The notes: generated from the letters alone by a model not told the origin. Positions 6,248 to 16,218 are shown, counted from the stretch's first letter. The stretch is 64,000 bases of DNA from Arenimonas donghaensis DSM 18148 = HO3-R19 (GCF_000743535.1 NZ_AVCJ01000004.1:28114-92113), one strand, 5' to 3'. Program-made: numbers and translations.

Positions 6248-8626
6248 ATGAATACATCCGTGGAAGTGCAGGTGCTGCAGTGGTTCGAGCGGGCGCTGGC
6301 CCAGAAGCCGGAACAGCGCAGGCTTTGGCTGGCCGACCAGGACATGGACCAGGGCGTTCGCGAGCGGGTGCTGCGCCTGCTCGACGCCGACCAGGCGTCC
6401 GGCGCTTTCCTGGAGGAAACCGCCATTGCCGAAGAGGCCCTGCCGCCCGAGTTCCCCAAGGTCGGTGAGCGCCTGGGCGCCTACGAGCTGCTCAAGCCGC
6501 TCGAATCCGGCGGCATGGGCGTCGTGTATCTGGGCCGGCGCGCCGACGATGTCTACGACCAGCAGGTCGCGATCAAACTGGTGCGGCCGGTGCACCTGCT
6601 GGCGGCGGCCGAATTCCGCCGCCAGCTGATCAGCCGTTTCGAGGACGAGCGTTCGATCCTGGCGCGAATGAGCCATCCCAACGTCGCGCGCATCCTCGAC
6701 GGCGGCAGCACCGGCGCCGGCATCCCTTACCTGGTGATGGAATACGTCGACGGCGTGCCGCTGACCGACTACTGCAAGGCCAACAAGCTGGACGTGCGGG
6801 CGCGGCTGGCGCTGTTCGGCAAGGTCTGCGACGGCGTGCAGGAGGCGCATCGCCACCTGATCGTGCACCGCGACCTCAAGCCCGACAACATCCTGGTCGG
6901 CGAAAACGGTGAGCCGCGCCTGCTTGATTTCGGCATCGCCAAGATCCTCGAGCAGGAGCCGCTGCCGACCGATGGCAAGCGCCACACCTCGCTCTCGGCG
7001 ATGACCCCGGCCTACGCCAGCCCCGAACAGGTGCGCCAGCAGGCGCTGACCACCAGTTCGGACGTCTATTCGCTGGGCGTGATGCTCTACCAGCTGCTGG
7101 CCGGCGTGCGCCCCTACGAACTCGGTGGCCTGCGTCCCTCCGAAGCCGAGGCCGTGGTCTGCGACACCCTGCCCGATCCGATGCGCAAAATGCTCGACAA
7201 GGCCGCGCTGACCGACGGCGAGCGCAAGGCCCGTCGCGCCCAGATCACCCCCGACCTCGAGCGCATCGTCGCCAAGGCCATGCACAAGGAGTCGGCGCGC
7301 CGCTATGGCTCGGCGCAGGAACTCGCCGACGACATCCGCCGCTACCTCAACGGCGAACCGGTGCTGGCGCATCCCGATTCCACCGCCTACCGCATGGGCA
7401 AGTTCGTGCGGCGGCACCGGTTCGGCGTCGCGGCCGCTTCGCTGGCGCTGCTGGCGGTGCTGGCGTCCGCGGGCATCGCGATCTGGCAGGCCGAACAGGC
7501 GCGCCGCGCGGCCGACGACACGGTGCGCGTCAACACCTTCCTCATGGACGTCCTGAAGTCGTCCGACCCCTACAACACCGGCAGCGACATCAGCATGAGC
7601 CAGGCCGTGGACGAAGCCGCGGCCAGGGTGACGGCGGGTTTCCCCGACCGGCCAGACCTCGCATCGAAGATCCGCTTCGCGCTGGGCTACAGCATGATCA
7701 GCCGAAACAAACTCGATACGGCCGAGCGCGAACTGGGACTGGCGCTGCGCGAAAGCCGCGCTGCCTTCGGCCCGGAAGCCGTGCCGACCCTGAGGATTCG
7801 CGAAGGCATTGCCCAGCTGCGCAAGCAGCAGGGCCGGCTGGACGAGGCCCAGCAGATGCTGCACGACATCGTGGACTCGTTCGAAGCGCAGGGCCTGCAG
7901 TCGGAGCCGGCCTACTACGTGACGCTGGCCAACCTGGGCGAGATCCACCTGAGTCGGGATGACCTTGAGAAAGCAGAGCTCTACCTGGGCCGCGCCCTTG
8001 CCCTGCCGCCACCCCCGCAGGACGGCCAGTTCGCCCCGACCGACCGCGCCGTCCTGAAACAGAACCTGGCCCAGGTGGCCCATGCCCGCGGCGAGCTGGT
8101 CGAGGCCGACCGTCTCTACCTGGAATCGATCGACGAACTCGAGCGCGTACACCCGGATGGCAGCCCGGAGCTGGCCACGGCCCTGAGCAACCTGTCGACG
8201 CTGAGGGACGAACAAGGCAAGGCGGACGAAGCCTTCGCCTTGATCAGGCAATCGGTCGAGATGCGCGAGAAGGCGTTTCCTTCTGGCCACCCGACGCTGA
8301 TCACGCATTGGGCCCTGCTGTCGCAGCGCGCCGTTGCCGAGGCTGATGGCGGGTACGCGCTGACGGCGGCACGCAAGGCCGCCGGCTACGCCGAGGACCT
8401 GCTTGATCCTTCCGAGCCGCTGGCCATCTTCGCGCAGTACGTCCTGGCCGAGGCGCTGCTGTTCCAGGGCGAGCTGGTCGAAGCCGAACAACGACTGGCC
8501 GGCGCCGAAATCCAGGTGGAAAAGATGCCCCCGGAGGCCAAGAACCTGCGCAACCTGCTCTCCGACCTCGGCCAGCGCCTGTGCCAGGCGCCCAAGGCCG
8601 GTTCGCTGCCCCGCTGCGGCGGCTGA
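6248..8626 (+). CDS. Membrane-anchored Ser/Thr protein kinase with C-terminal TPRs
   Basis: A 792-residue Hanks-type kinase. Glycine loop ESGGMGVVY (residues 86-94), catalytic Lys110, HRDLKPDN (207-214) and DFG (227-229) are all present, so it should be active. The kinase domain ends near residue 370. A single transmembrane helix at about 392-412 follows, preceded by basic residues. The remaining ~380 residues are TPR-like helices, expected outside the cytoplasm. An N-terminal helical region of about 70 residues precedes the kinase domain. The ATG at 6248 is chosen over an upstream GTG-type start because it sits behind a GGGGA stretch. It is divergent from the ECF sigma factor, a pairing known for this sigma group. 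Confidence 0.93.
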   Translation: MNTSVEVQVLQWFERALAQKPEQRRLWLADQDMDQGVRERVLRLLDADQASGAFLEETAIAEEALPPEFPKVGERLGAYELLKPLESGGMGVVYLGRRADDVYDQQVAIKLVRPVHLLAAAEFRRQLISRFEDERSILARMSHPNVARILDGGSTGAGIPYLVMEYVDGVPLTDYCKANKLDVRARLALFGKVCDGVQEAHRHLIVHRDLKPDNILVGENGEPRLLDFGIAKILEQEPLPTDGKRHTSLSAMTPAYASPEQVRQQALTTSSDVYSLGVMLYQLLAGVRPYELGGLRPSEAEAVVCDTLPDPMRKMLDKAALTDGERKARRAQITPDLERIVAKAMHKESARRYGSAQELADDIRRYLNGEPVLAHPDSTAYRMGKFVRRHRFGVAAASLALLAVLASAGIAIWQAEQARRAADDTVRVNTFLMDVLKSSDPYNTGSDISMSQAVDEAAARVTAGFPDRPDLASKIRFALGYSMISRNKLDTAERELGLALRESRAAFGPEAVPTLRIREGIAQLRKQQGRLDEAQQMLHDIVDSFEAQGLQSEPAYYVTLANLGEIHLSRDDLEKAELYLGRALALPPPPQDGQFAPTDRAVLKQNLAQVAHARGELVEADRLYLESIDELERVHPDGSPELATALSNLSTLRDEQGKADEAFALIRQSVEMREKAFPSGHPTLITHWALLSQRAVAEADGGYALTAARKAAGYAEDLLDPSEPLAIFAQYVLAEALLFQGELVEAEQRLAGAEIQVEKMPPEAKNLRNLLSDLGQRLCQAPKAGSLPRCGG

Positions 8627-8680
8627 CCACCCTGGCCGGACCGGGCCGCGCTTTACGCTTATTCCAGGGATGACGCGTGG

Positions 8681-10747
8681 ATGCCTGCCATGAACAATCC
8701 CGGTTTGACCGCCGCTGTCTGGGGGACGGCGCTGCTGCTGGTCCTGGTCGCGCTTGCCGTGGGCCGCTCGGCGCTTGGCACGCAGCGCGACGGTTTCACG
8801 GTTGACGAACCCTGGCACGTGGTGGCGGGCGTGTCCTACCGGCGCGATGGCGACTTTCGCCTGAACCCCGAACACCCGCCGCTGATGAAGTGGGTGGTCG
8901 GCGCGGCGCAAGGAGGGGACTTCGTCCTGCCGCCGCTACCGGCCTTGAGCGAAAAGGGCCACGAGCGCAACTGGGTCGAAGAGGTGATGTTCCTGCGCAA
9001 CGACGCCGCGGCCGCGCAGCAGGCCACGCGCATCGGCATGTGGAGTTTCCACGCGGCGCTGCTGCTGGCGCTGGGGCTGCTGGCCTGGCGCGCCTTCGGC
9101 CTGGCCGCGGCGGCCGGCATGCTGGCCTTCCTGGCCATCGAGCCCACCATCGCCGCGCACCTGCCGGTGGCGATGACCGACCTGCCCCTGGCGTTGACGC
9201 TGGCGGTGGCGTCGCTTTGCACCGGGCTGATGCTCGAACGCTGGCGCTGGCCCTGGGTGGTGTCGACCGGCCTGGCCCTGGGTCTGGTGCTGGGCAGCAA
9301 ACATTCCGCGCTGGCCGGGCTGGCCGGACTGGGCGCGGTGATGCTGGCGGGCGTGTTCGCCGGCGTGCGCAAGGGCGGCGCGCGCGAGGCCGCGCGCCGC
9401 GCCGGCAAGCTGTTGCTGGCGGCGGTGCTGGCCTGGGGCACGCTGTGGGCCCTGTACGGCGGACAGTTCCACGCCAGTCCGGACGGCGGCGACCCGTTCA
9501 ACCGGGCCATGGCCGACAAGGTTGGCGACCTGCAGATGCCGGCCTGGCGCGAAGGCATCACGCTGGCCGACCGTTTCCGGGTCTTGCCGCGTCCCTACCT
9601 GTGGGGCCTGGCCGACACGGTGCGCGCCGGCGTGGAAGGCCGTGGACAGGCCACGCACGTGGTGTGGGGCGTGAACCACAAAGGTTCGCCGCCGTGGTTC
9701 ACCTGGCCTGGCATCCTGGTGGCAAAGGTGCCGCTGGCCCTGCTGGCCTTGTCGCTGGCGGGCCTGCTGGCCTTGCCCTGGACGCGCGTGCCGATGGCCG
9801 GGCGCTGGGCGCTGGGTGCGGCGCTGGCGATGTCCGCGCTGCACCTGGTTGCTTTGATGTCTTCGCAGGGCACTTACGGCGGCGTTCGCCACGCCCTGCC
9901 CGTGCTGGTGGTGCTGGCCCTGCCCGCCGGCATCCTGTTCGCCTTCGCCTGGCAGCGCCGGCCCGTCTGGCGGGTCGCGGCCGCGTTGCCGCTGCTGGCC
10001 GCCGCCGCGACCACGTTGGGCGAACCGCGGGTGTGGGAGTACCACAACGAACTGGCGGGCGGCAGCGCCGATGCGTACCGGATGTTCGCCAACGAAGGTC
10101 TGGACCTGGGCCAGCGCTGGCCGGAGATCCACGACTTCTACCAGCGCGAGATCGCGCCCACCGGCCTGCCGCTGTACACGGCCTACTGGTTCATGGAGGA
10201 GCAGGCCATCGCCGCCGGCATCAACTACCGGCGCCGGGTGGAGACCATCGACGACGACAACGTCGCCGGTGTCTACGAGGGCTATTTCGTTTATGGCATG
10301 GGCGACACCCTGCCCATGCCCGAATACGACTGGGATCCGGAAGAAGTGTTGCGCGGCCTCGAACCTGTCGAGCGCCTGGGCTACGTGACCGTCTACAAGG
10401 GCCGGCAGGTGAATCCGAAGGGGCGGGCGGAAAGCGTCTACCTGCGCGTGCTCGAACACCTTTACGAGAAGGGCGGCGGGCGCGACGAAGTGGTGTCCAG
10501 GCGCCTGCGTGAAGTGCTCGACCAGGCGCCGTACCATGTCGGCGCCGCGATCGAACTGGGCAACGCGCGCCTGCGCCTGGGCGACAAGGACGGCGCCCGG
10601 GCCGCCTATGCCGTGCCCTTGTCCTACGCCAAGGTGCCGGTCGAACCGCTGGTGAAAGCGCAGCTGGAACAGCGAATCGCCGAACTCGAGGCGACGCACA
10701 CGCAGGCATCGGACCTGCCACCCATGCGCAATCCGTGGATGGAGTGA
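8681..10747 (+). CDS. GT-C type membrane glycosyltransferase (GT39/PMT-like) with C-terminal TPR-like tail
   Basis: A 688-residue multi-spanning protein. An acidic FTVDEPWHV motif follows the first helix and an NPEHPPL block comes shortly after. Both are hallmarks of the PMT_2/GT39-like superfamily, which moves sugars from polyprenyl-phosphate carriers on the outer face of the inner membrane. About ten hydrophobic segments fill residues 90-430. The C-terminal ~250 residues are soluble and end in a TPR-like helical pair (AIELGNARLRLGDKDGARAAY). Donor and acceptor are unknown. It converges with the RND permease gene, which ends one base after its stop. Confidence 0.8.
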   Translation: MPAMNNPGLTAAVWGTALLLVLVALAVGRSALGTQRDGFTVDEPWHVVAGVSYRRDGDFRLNPEHPPLMKWVVGAAQGGDFVLPPLPALSEKGHERNWVEEVMFLRNDAAAAQQATRIGMWSFHAALLLALGLLAWRAFGLAAAAGMLAFLAIEPTIAAHLPVAMTDLPLALTLAVASLCTGLMLERWRWPWVVSTGLALGLVLGSKHSALAGLAGLGAVMLAGVFAGVRKGGAREAARRAGKLLLAAVLAWGTLWALYGGQFHASPDGGDPFNRAMADKVGDLQMPAWREGITLADRFRVLPRPYLWGLADTVRAGVEGRGQATHVVWGVNHKGSPPWFTWPGILVAKVPLALLALSLAGLLALPWTRVPMAGRWALGAALAMSALHLVALMSSQGTYGGVRHALPVLVVLALPAGILFAFAWQRRPVWRVAAALPLLAAAATTLGEPRVWEYHNELAGGSADAYRMFANEGLDLGQRWPEIHDFYQREIAPTGLPLYTAYWFMEEQAIAAGINYRRRVETIDDDNVAGVYEGYFVYGMGDTLPMPEYDWDPEEVLRGLEPVERLGYVTVYKGRQVNPKGRAESVYLRVLEHLYEKGGGRDEVVSRRLREVLDQAPYHVGAAIELGNARLRLGDKDGARAAYAVPLSYAKVPVEPLVKAQLEQRIAELEATHTQASDLPPMRNPWME

Positions 10748-13700
10748 TCAGCCGGCGTGGCCCCGGCGCGTGAAGCGCCGGGTGAAGGTTTCCATCACCG
10801 CGAAGGCCGCCGGGATCACCACCAGGCTCAGCAGGGTCGAGGTGGCCAGGCCGCCGATGACGGCGATCGCCATCGGCTGGCGGAAGGCGGCGTCGGCGCC
10901 CAGGCCCAGGGCGATGGGGGTCATGCCGGCGGTCATGGCGATGGTGGTCATGATCACCGGGCGCGCGCGCTTGCGGCAGGCGTCCACGAGCGCGTCGTGC
11001 ATGTTCATGCCCTTTTCGTCCTCGGCGATGACGGCGTAGTCCACCAGCAGGATCGAGTTCTTGGTGGCGATGCCGATCAGCATCAGCAGGCCGATCAACG
11101 CCGGCAGCGACAGCAGCGTGCCGGTCAGCATCATCGCGCCAAAGGCGCCACCGGCCGACAGGGGCACCGCCATCAGGATGATCAGCGGATGGCTGGCGTG
11201 GTTGAACAGCAGCAACAGCACGGCGTAGACGCAGAACAGGCCGGCGCCCATGGCCAGGGCGAAGCCGACGAAAAGTTCGACGAAGATCTCCGAGTCGCCG
11301 GTGTTCTGGACCTGCACGCCCGGCGGCAGTCGCTGCAGCGAGGGCAGCTGCTCGACTTCCGCCATCACCTCGCCCAGCGGACGGCCGTTGAGTTCGGCGG
11401 TGAAGGTGATGTTGCGCTGGCGGCCGAAACGATTGACCTGCGACGGTCCGCTGCCGCGGCGGATGTCGGCCACGGCCGCCAGCGGCACCGTGCCGCCCTT
11501 GGCGCTGGGGACGCGCAGCAGGGTCAGCAGGTCCTGGTCGGAGAGGTTTTCTTCGGCCAGGCGCACGCGGATAGGAACCTGGCGGTCGGGCAGGTTGAGC
11601 TTGGCCAGGCGCTGGCGGAAATCGCCGCTGGTGGCGATGCGCGCGGCTTCGGCGATGTCCGCGGTGGACACGCCCAGGTCGGCGGCCCGGCGGGCGTCGG
11701 GCACGATCACCAGCTCCGGGCGCAGCAGCGATGCGGTGGAACTGACGGTGCCCAGGCCCTGCAGCGAACGCAGGTCGCGTTCGAATTCACCGGCGGCGCG
11801 GTAGAGGCGCTCCGGGTCGTCGCCGCTGAGCACGAGCATCAGCTGTTCGCCCGGTTCGCTGCTCAGGAAGCGCTGGCGCACGCCCGGCAGCGCGGTCAGC
11901 CGTTCGCGCACCTCGCGCTCGAGTTCCTTCTGCGAGCGCTCGCGGTCGCCCTCGGGGCCCCAGTCCAGCACCATCGTGACCTTGCGGACTTCGCCGAAGC
12001 CGTTCACCGCCGGGTCGCCCAGGTCGAGCACGCCGCCGACGGTGGCGTAGACCTGGCGCAGCTCGGGGATGTCGCTGATCAGCGCGCGGGCGCGTTCGCT
12101 CATTTCGGTGGTCTGGTCCAGCCGGGCGCCGGGCTGCAGCTCCAGGCTCAGGTTGCTGCGGCCCAGGTCCGAGCCGGGGATGAAGGTGGCCGGAATGAAG
12201 GGCAGCAGCGCCAGCGAGCCGATGAACATCAGCAGGGCCAGGCCCAGGGTCTTGTAGCGGTTGGCCAGCGCCCATTCCACCAGGCGCAGGTAGCGCGCCA
12301 TCAGCTTCGATTCCTTCTCGACGTGCGGCTTGGCCTTGAGCTGGTAGGCCGCCATCATCGGCGTCAGCAGGCGCGCCACCATCAGCGAGAAGATCACCGC
12401 GGTCGCCGCGGTCCAGCCGAACTCCAGGAAGAACTTGCCGGCGATGCCGGGCATGAAGGCCACCGGGATGAACACCGCGGCCAGCGTCGCCGACGTGGCG
12501 ATGACGGCCAGGCCGATTTCGTCGGCGGCTTCGGTGGCGGCCTGCTTGGGCGGCTTGCCCATGGCCAGGTGGCGGTCGATGTTCTCGACCTCGACGATGG
12601 CGTCGTCCACCAGGATGCCCACCACCACCGCCAGCGCCAGCAGGGTGATCATGTTCAGGCTGAAGCCCAGCAGCCAGATCACGCCGAAGGTGGGAATGAT
12701 CGACAGCGGCAGCGCCAGCGCGGAGATCCAGGTCGCGCGCCAGTCGCGCAGGAAAAACCACACCACCAGCACCGCCAGCGCCGCGCCTTCCCAGAGCATG
12801 TGCATGGATGACGAGAACGAGGCGCGCACTTCGTCGATGGCGGTGCTGACGAGCTTGAATTGCACGCGTGGGTGTTCGGCCTCGAGTTGCCGGATGGCCG
12901 CTTCCACGCCTTCGCCGACGTCGATTTCGCTCGAGCCCACGGTGCGGCTGATGCCGAAGCTCACCACCGGCTGGCCGTCGATCATCGCCAGCTGCCGGCG
13001 TTCGGCGTGGCCATCGGTGACCGTGGCCAGGGCCACCAGCGGCACCTGGCTGCCGTCGGGCAGCACGATCGGGAACTGTTCAAGCATCTGCGCGCTGTCC
13101 ACCGTGCCGACCGCACGGATGGCCTGTTCGCTGCTGCCCTGGGTGGCCCGGCCGCCGGAGCGCTCGAGCTGCGAGCGCGCCAGCTGGCCCGACACGTCGC
13201 CGGCGGTAATGCCGTAGGCGGCCAGCACGCCGGGGCGCAGGTCCACCTGCACTTCGCGGTCGATGCCGCCGCTGCGCACCACGGTGCCGACGCCGCGCAC
13301 CGAGAACATTTTCTTGGTGACTTGGTTGTCGACGAACCAGCTCAGCTCGTCCTCGCCCAGGCTGTCCGAGGCCACCGCGTAGGTGACCAGGGTGCCGCCG
13401 ACGACTTCGATCTTGGCGACCACCGGGTCTTCGATGTCCGCCGGCAGCTCGGCGCGGATACGCGCCACGGCGTCACGCACTTCGTCCAGCGCGGTGCTGA
13501 GGTCCTTGCCGATGCGGAACTCCACGAACGTCGTCGAGGAACCTTCGGTGACCGTGCTGATCAGCTTGTTGATGTCCGGCAGGCTGGCCACCGAGTCCTC
13601 GATCTTGCGCGTGACCTCGGTTTCGAGCTGGCTCGGCGTCGCGCCCGGCAGCGCCACGGTGATGGTGATGCCCGGGTAGGACACGTCGGGGAAACGCGAC

Positions 13701-13801
13701 ACCGCCAGCTGCTGGAAGCCGAACAGGCCGACCATCGTCAGCAGGATGAACAGCAGGATCGCCGGCAGAGGCCGGTTGATGGACCAGGCGGAGAAGTTCA
13801 T
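10748..13801 (-). CDS. RND efflux permease (HAE1/AcrB family)
   Basis: A 1017-residue inner-membrane proton antiporter. It has the classic first helix followed by a large periplasmic loop opening with the FPDVSYPGITITVALPGA region. The proton-relay aspartates lie in TM4 (GILVDDAIVEVEN), and a second internal-repeat half begins near residue 500. Length is normal for the family. It follows its adaptor gene with a 5-base gap, so the two are one operon. No outer-membrane channel is in the operon; TolC at 29.2-30.6 kb is the obvious partner. Substrates cannot be told from sequence. Confidence 0.95.
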   Translation of the reverse strand: MNFSAWSINRPLPAILLFILLTMVGLFGFQQLAVSRFPDVSYPGITITVALPGATPSQLETEVTRKIEDSVASLPDINKLISTVTEGSSTTFVEFRIGKDLSTALDEVRDAVARIRAELPADIEDPVVAKIEVVGGTLVTYAVASDSLGEDELSWFVDNQVTKKMFSVRGVGTVVRSGGIDREVQVDLRPGVLAAYGITAGDVSGQLARSQLERSGGRATQGSSEQAIRAVGTVDSAQMLEQFPIVLPDGSQVPLVALATVTDGHAERRQLAMIDGQPVVSFGISRTVGSSEIDVGEGVEAAIRQLEAEHPRVQFKLVSTAIDEVRASFSSSMHMLWEGAALAVLVVWFFLRDWRATWISALALPLSIIPTFGVIWLLGFSLNMITLLALAVVVGILVDDAIVEVENIDRHLAMGKPPKQAATEAADEIGLAVIATSATLAAVFIPVAFMPGIAGKFFLEFGWTAATAVIFSLMVARLLTPMMAAYQLKAKPHVEKESKLMARYLRLVEWALANRYKTLGLALLMFIGSLALLPFIPATFIPGSDLGRSNLSLELQPGARLDQTTEMSERARALISDIPELRQVYATVGGVLDLGDPAVNGFGEVRKVTMVLDWGPEGDRERSQKELEREVRERLTALPGVRQRFLSSEPGEQLMLVLSGDDPERLYRAAGEFERDLRSLQGLGTVSSTASLLRPELVIVPDARRAADLGVSTADIAEAARIATSGDFRQRLAKLNLPDRQVPIRVRLAEENLSDQDLLTLLRVPSAKGGTVPLAAVADIRRGSGPSQVNRFGRQRNITFTAELNGRPLGEVMAEVEQLPSLQRLPPGVQVQNTGDSEIFVELFVGFALAMGAGLFCVYAVLLLLFNHASHPLIILMAVPLSAGGAFGAMMLTGTLLSLPALIGLLMLIGIATKNSILLVDYAVIAEDEKGMNMHDALVDACRKRARPVIMTTIAMTAGMTPIALGLGADAAFRQPMAIAVIGGLATSTLLSLVVIPAAFAVMETFTRRFTRRGHAG

Positions 13802-13806
13802 CCGGC

Positions 13807-14844
13807 TCAGCCCTCGCTGGCCGCGACCACGCGCACCAGATCGCCGTCGGCCAGGAAACCGGCGCCTTCGACGACCACGCGCTCATCGCCGTCCAGGCCT
13901 TCGCGGATTTCGACCACGTTTCCGCTGCGGGCGCCCAGCTCGACCCGGCGCTGGGCGACGACATTGCCTTCGCCAAGCACGAACAGGTAGCGGTAGCCGT
14001 CGCGCTCGACGATGGCGGCGGCGGGCACGGTGCGCACTTCGCGCTCGGCCAGGAGGATCTCGCCCGGCGCGTACATGCCCGCGCGCAGGCCGCCCGGGTC
14101 GGGCAGGTCGGCGTACACCGTGCCGGTGCGGCTGCGGCTGTCCAGGCCCGGTGAAATCGTGCGCACGGTGCCCTCGACCGGCTGGCCGTCGGGGGCCTGG
14201 AGGCGCACCGGCATGCCGTTCCCTATCTGCACGAGGGCCGCCTCGGGCACCTCGGCGCGCCATTCCAGGCGCTGGTCGCGGATCAGGCGCAGCAGTTCGG
14301 CGCCGGCGGTGACCACCTGGCCGGGCTGTACGCTGCGCGCCGAGATGACGCCGTCGTGCGGCGCGCGCAGGGTGGCGAATTCCATCCGCAGCCGGGCGTT
14401 TTCGGCCTGGGCCCGGGCGGTTATCTCGCCGGCGATCAGCTGTTCGGCCTCGCTGGCGGCGACCAGTTGTTCGCGGCGCAGGCGCTCGCCGCGCCGGGCA
14501 TTGGCCGAGGCGACCTGGAGGTTGGCTTCTGCCTGGCGCAGTTCCATCGCCAGCGTGCGTGTGTCGAGCTTCAGCAGCGGCTGGCCCTTTTCCACGACGT
14601 CACCGACCTCGACCTCCACCGAGGCGACGCGCTGGCCAGTAAGCTCGACGCCCAGCACCACTTCTTCCCAGGCGGCGATCGATCCCGAGGCGGCGATGCG
14701 GCGCGGAAGCGACTGCATCGCCGGTTCGTCGACGCTGACACTCAGGGCGGGGGTCGAAGGGGCGGCTGCTTCGTCGGCGCCGCAGGCGGCCAGCAGCAGG
14801 CCGCACGAGATCGCGAGCAGGGCTCGCAGGGGGTAAGCCGTCAT
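13807..14844 (-). CDS. RND periplasmic adaptor (membrane fusion lipoprotein)
   Basis: A 345-residue HlyD/AcrA-type adaptor. The signal peptide ends in a lipobox LLAAC (Cys21), so it is anchored in the inner membrane as a lipoprotein. After it come a lipoyl-like half, a helical hairpin (residues about 90-150), the second lipoyl half (LRAPHDGVISARSVQPGQVV) and the beta-barrel domain. The reading frame is open far upstream, but the ATG at 14844 is chosen because it gives the lipobox. It bridges the permease just downstream to an outer-membrane channel. It diverges from the mgtE-like gene across 126 bases. Confidence 0.92.
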   Translation of the reverse strand: MTAYPLRALLAISCGLLLAACGADEAAAPSTPALSVSVDEPAMQSLPRRIAASGSIAAWEEVVLGVELTGQRVASVEVEVGDVVEKGQPLLKLDTRTLAMELRQAEANLQVASANARRGERLRREQLVAASEAEQLIAGEITARAQAENARLRMEFATLRAPHDGVISARSVQPGQVVTAGAELLRLIRDQRLEWRAEVPEAALVQIGNGMPVRLQAPDGQPVEGTVRTISPGLDSRSRTGTVYADLPDPGGLRAGMYAPGEILLAEREVRTVPAAAIVERDGYRYLFVLGEGNVVAQRRVELGARSGNVVEIREGLDGDERVVVEGAGFLADGDLVRVVAASEG

Positions 14845-14970
14845 CGGGTCTTTCGCCGTGGGGTGCGAGAACGCGATTGTCCCAGAACCGGGGCCGGGGC
14901 GCATGGCCGGTACCGTGTCCGTTCGGCTACGCTTAAGACGTTTTCGAAGGCTTTCCCAGGGGAGAACCCA

Positions 14971-16185
14971 GTGAGCGCAAGGACGACCACGGCGGACGCC
15001 GACCAGGCCCTGGCAAAGCGCATCGCCGCGCTCGACACCGATTCGGCGATCCGGCGGCTCGAGGGCCTGCCGGCGCCGGACGTGGCGCAGCTGCTGGCGA
15101 GCCTGCCGCCGGCGCGGGCCAACGTGCTGCTGGCCGCCATGCCGGTCGGTGAACGCACCGCGGTGATGGCGGCCGCGCCGGCCGGCACCGACTGGGCCGA
15201 CAGCCAGCGCTATCCGGAAGGTTCGGTCGGACGCCTGATCGAGGACCCGCCGGCGGTGTTCACGGCCAGCACCCGCGTTGCCGAAGCCGTCGAGGCCCTG
15301 CGCGAAGTCGTCAAGACGCGCCTGGTGACCTACCTGTGGGTAGTGGACGCCAACGAACAGCTGCGGGGCGTGGTGGCCTTCCGCGACCTGCTCTATGCCG
15401 ACCGCAGCGCCAGCCTTGACGAGATCATGATCCGCTCGCCGTTCTGCCTGCGTCCGGGGCAGGACCTGGTGGACGCCATGCGCGAGGTGGTGACGCGCCA
15501 CTACCCGGTGTACCCGGTCTGCGAGGACGACGGCCACCTGGTCGGCCAGGTGCGCGGGCAGGTGTTGTTTGAACAGCAGGCCTTCGAGATCTCCGCCCAG
15601 GCCGGTGCCATGGTCGGCGTCGAGAAGGAGGAGCGCCTGGCCACGCCGCTGTGGCGCGCCTTCAAGTTCCGCAATCCCTGGCTGCTGGTGAACCTGCTGA
15701 CGGTTTTCGTGGCGGCGGCGGTGGTGGGTTATTTCGAGGACACGATCAACCGGGTGGTGGTGCTGGCGGTGTTCCTGCCGGTGCTGGGCGGCCAGAGCGG
15801 CAACCTGGGCGCGCAGTCGATGGCGGTGATGCTGCGCGGCATGACCCTGGGCGAACTCAAGGCCACGCGCATCGCCGGCATCATCACCAAGGAAGGCCTG
15901 CTGGGCCTGATCAACGGCGCCGTGACGGGCGCGATCGCGGGTGCGGCCATGTACTGGGTCGTTGCCCGCGGCGACGGCGAAGACGCGCTGGCCCTGGGCC
16001 TGATCACCCTGGCTGCGATGGCGCTGAGCTGCATGGTCGCCGGCCTGGCCGGCTCGACGATCCCGCTGGCGCTCAAGCGCCTGGGCGCCGACCCGGCCAC
16101 GGCGTCGAGCATCTTCCTCACGACCCTCACCGACGTGGTCAGCATGGGGTCTTTCCTGGCGCTGGTGACCTGGCTGGTGCTGTAA
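14971..16185 (+). CDS. mgtE: MgtE-family Mg2+ transporter
   Basis: A 404-residue MgtE-type channel. A short cytosolic N-domain (residues 1-70) is followed by two CBS motifs (about 75-200) and a connecting helix. The transmembrane domain starts near residue 230 and has the signature PVLGGQSGNLGAQS. In the family the N and CBS domains sense Mg2+ and close the pore. The start is a GTG at 14971 behind a strong AGGGGAG; no ATG fits. It is somewhat shorter than typical 450-residue members because the N-domain is reduced. Three possible hairpins follow the stop, the last a good terminator. No Mg2+ riboswitch was seen upstream. Confidence 0.92.
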   Translation: MSARTTTADADQALAKRIAALDTDSAIRRLEGLPAPDVAQLLASLPPARANVLLAAMPVGERTAVMAAAPAGTDWADSQRYPEGSVGRLIEDPPAVFTASTRVAEAVEALREVVKTRLVTYLWVVDANEQLRGVVAFRDLLYADRSASLDEIMIRSPFCLRPGQDLVDAMREVVTRHYPVYPVCEDDGHLVGQVRGQVLFEQQAFEISAQAGAMVGVEKEERLATPLWRAFKFRNPWLLVNLLTVFVAAAVVGYFEDTINRVVVLAVFLPVLGGQSGNLGAQSMAVMLRGMTLGELKATRIAGIITKEGLLGLINGAVTGAIAGAAMYWVVARGDGEDALALGLITLAAMALSCMVAGLAGSTIPLALKRLGADPATASSIFLTTLTDVVSMGSFLALVTWLVL

Positions 16186-16196
16186 AACGGCGCGGA

Positions 16197-16218
16197 TGTT
16201 GCACTGCAACGTGCAACA
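16197..16218. repeat. Perfect inverted repeat tgttgcac-6-gtgcaaca
   Basis: Eight-base perfect arms with a six-base loop (itself tgcaac), 11 bases after the mgtE-like stop. A second weaker hairpin (gcaccgggc / gcccgtgc, about 16225-16247) follows. It could stabilise the mRNA 3' end or be a protein binding site; there is no U-run, so it is not an intrinsic terminator by itself. Confidence 0.5.

Noticed and set aside
6200..8911. A 903-residue minus-strand open frame opposite the Ser/Thr kinase
   Set aside because: It lies wholly antisense to a gene with all kinase motifs; high GC makes long shadow frames common, and the translation has biased, low-complexity composition.
10757..12811. A 684-residue plus-strand open frame opposite the first RND permease
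   Set aside because: His/Gln/Arg-rich shadow of the RND gene; no domain or start signal.
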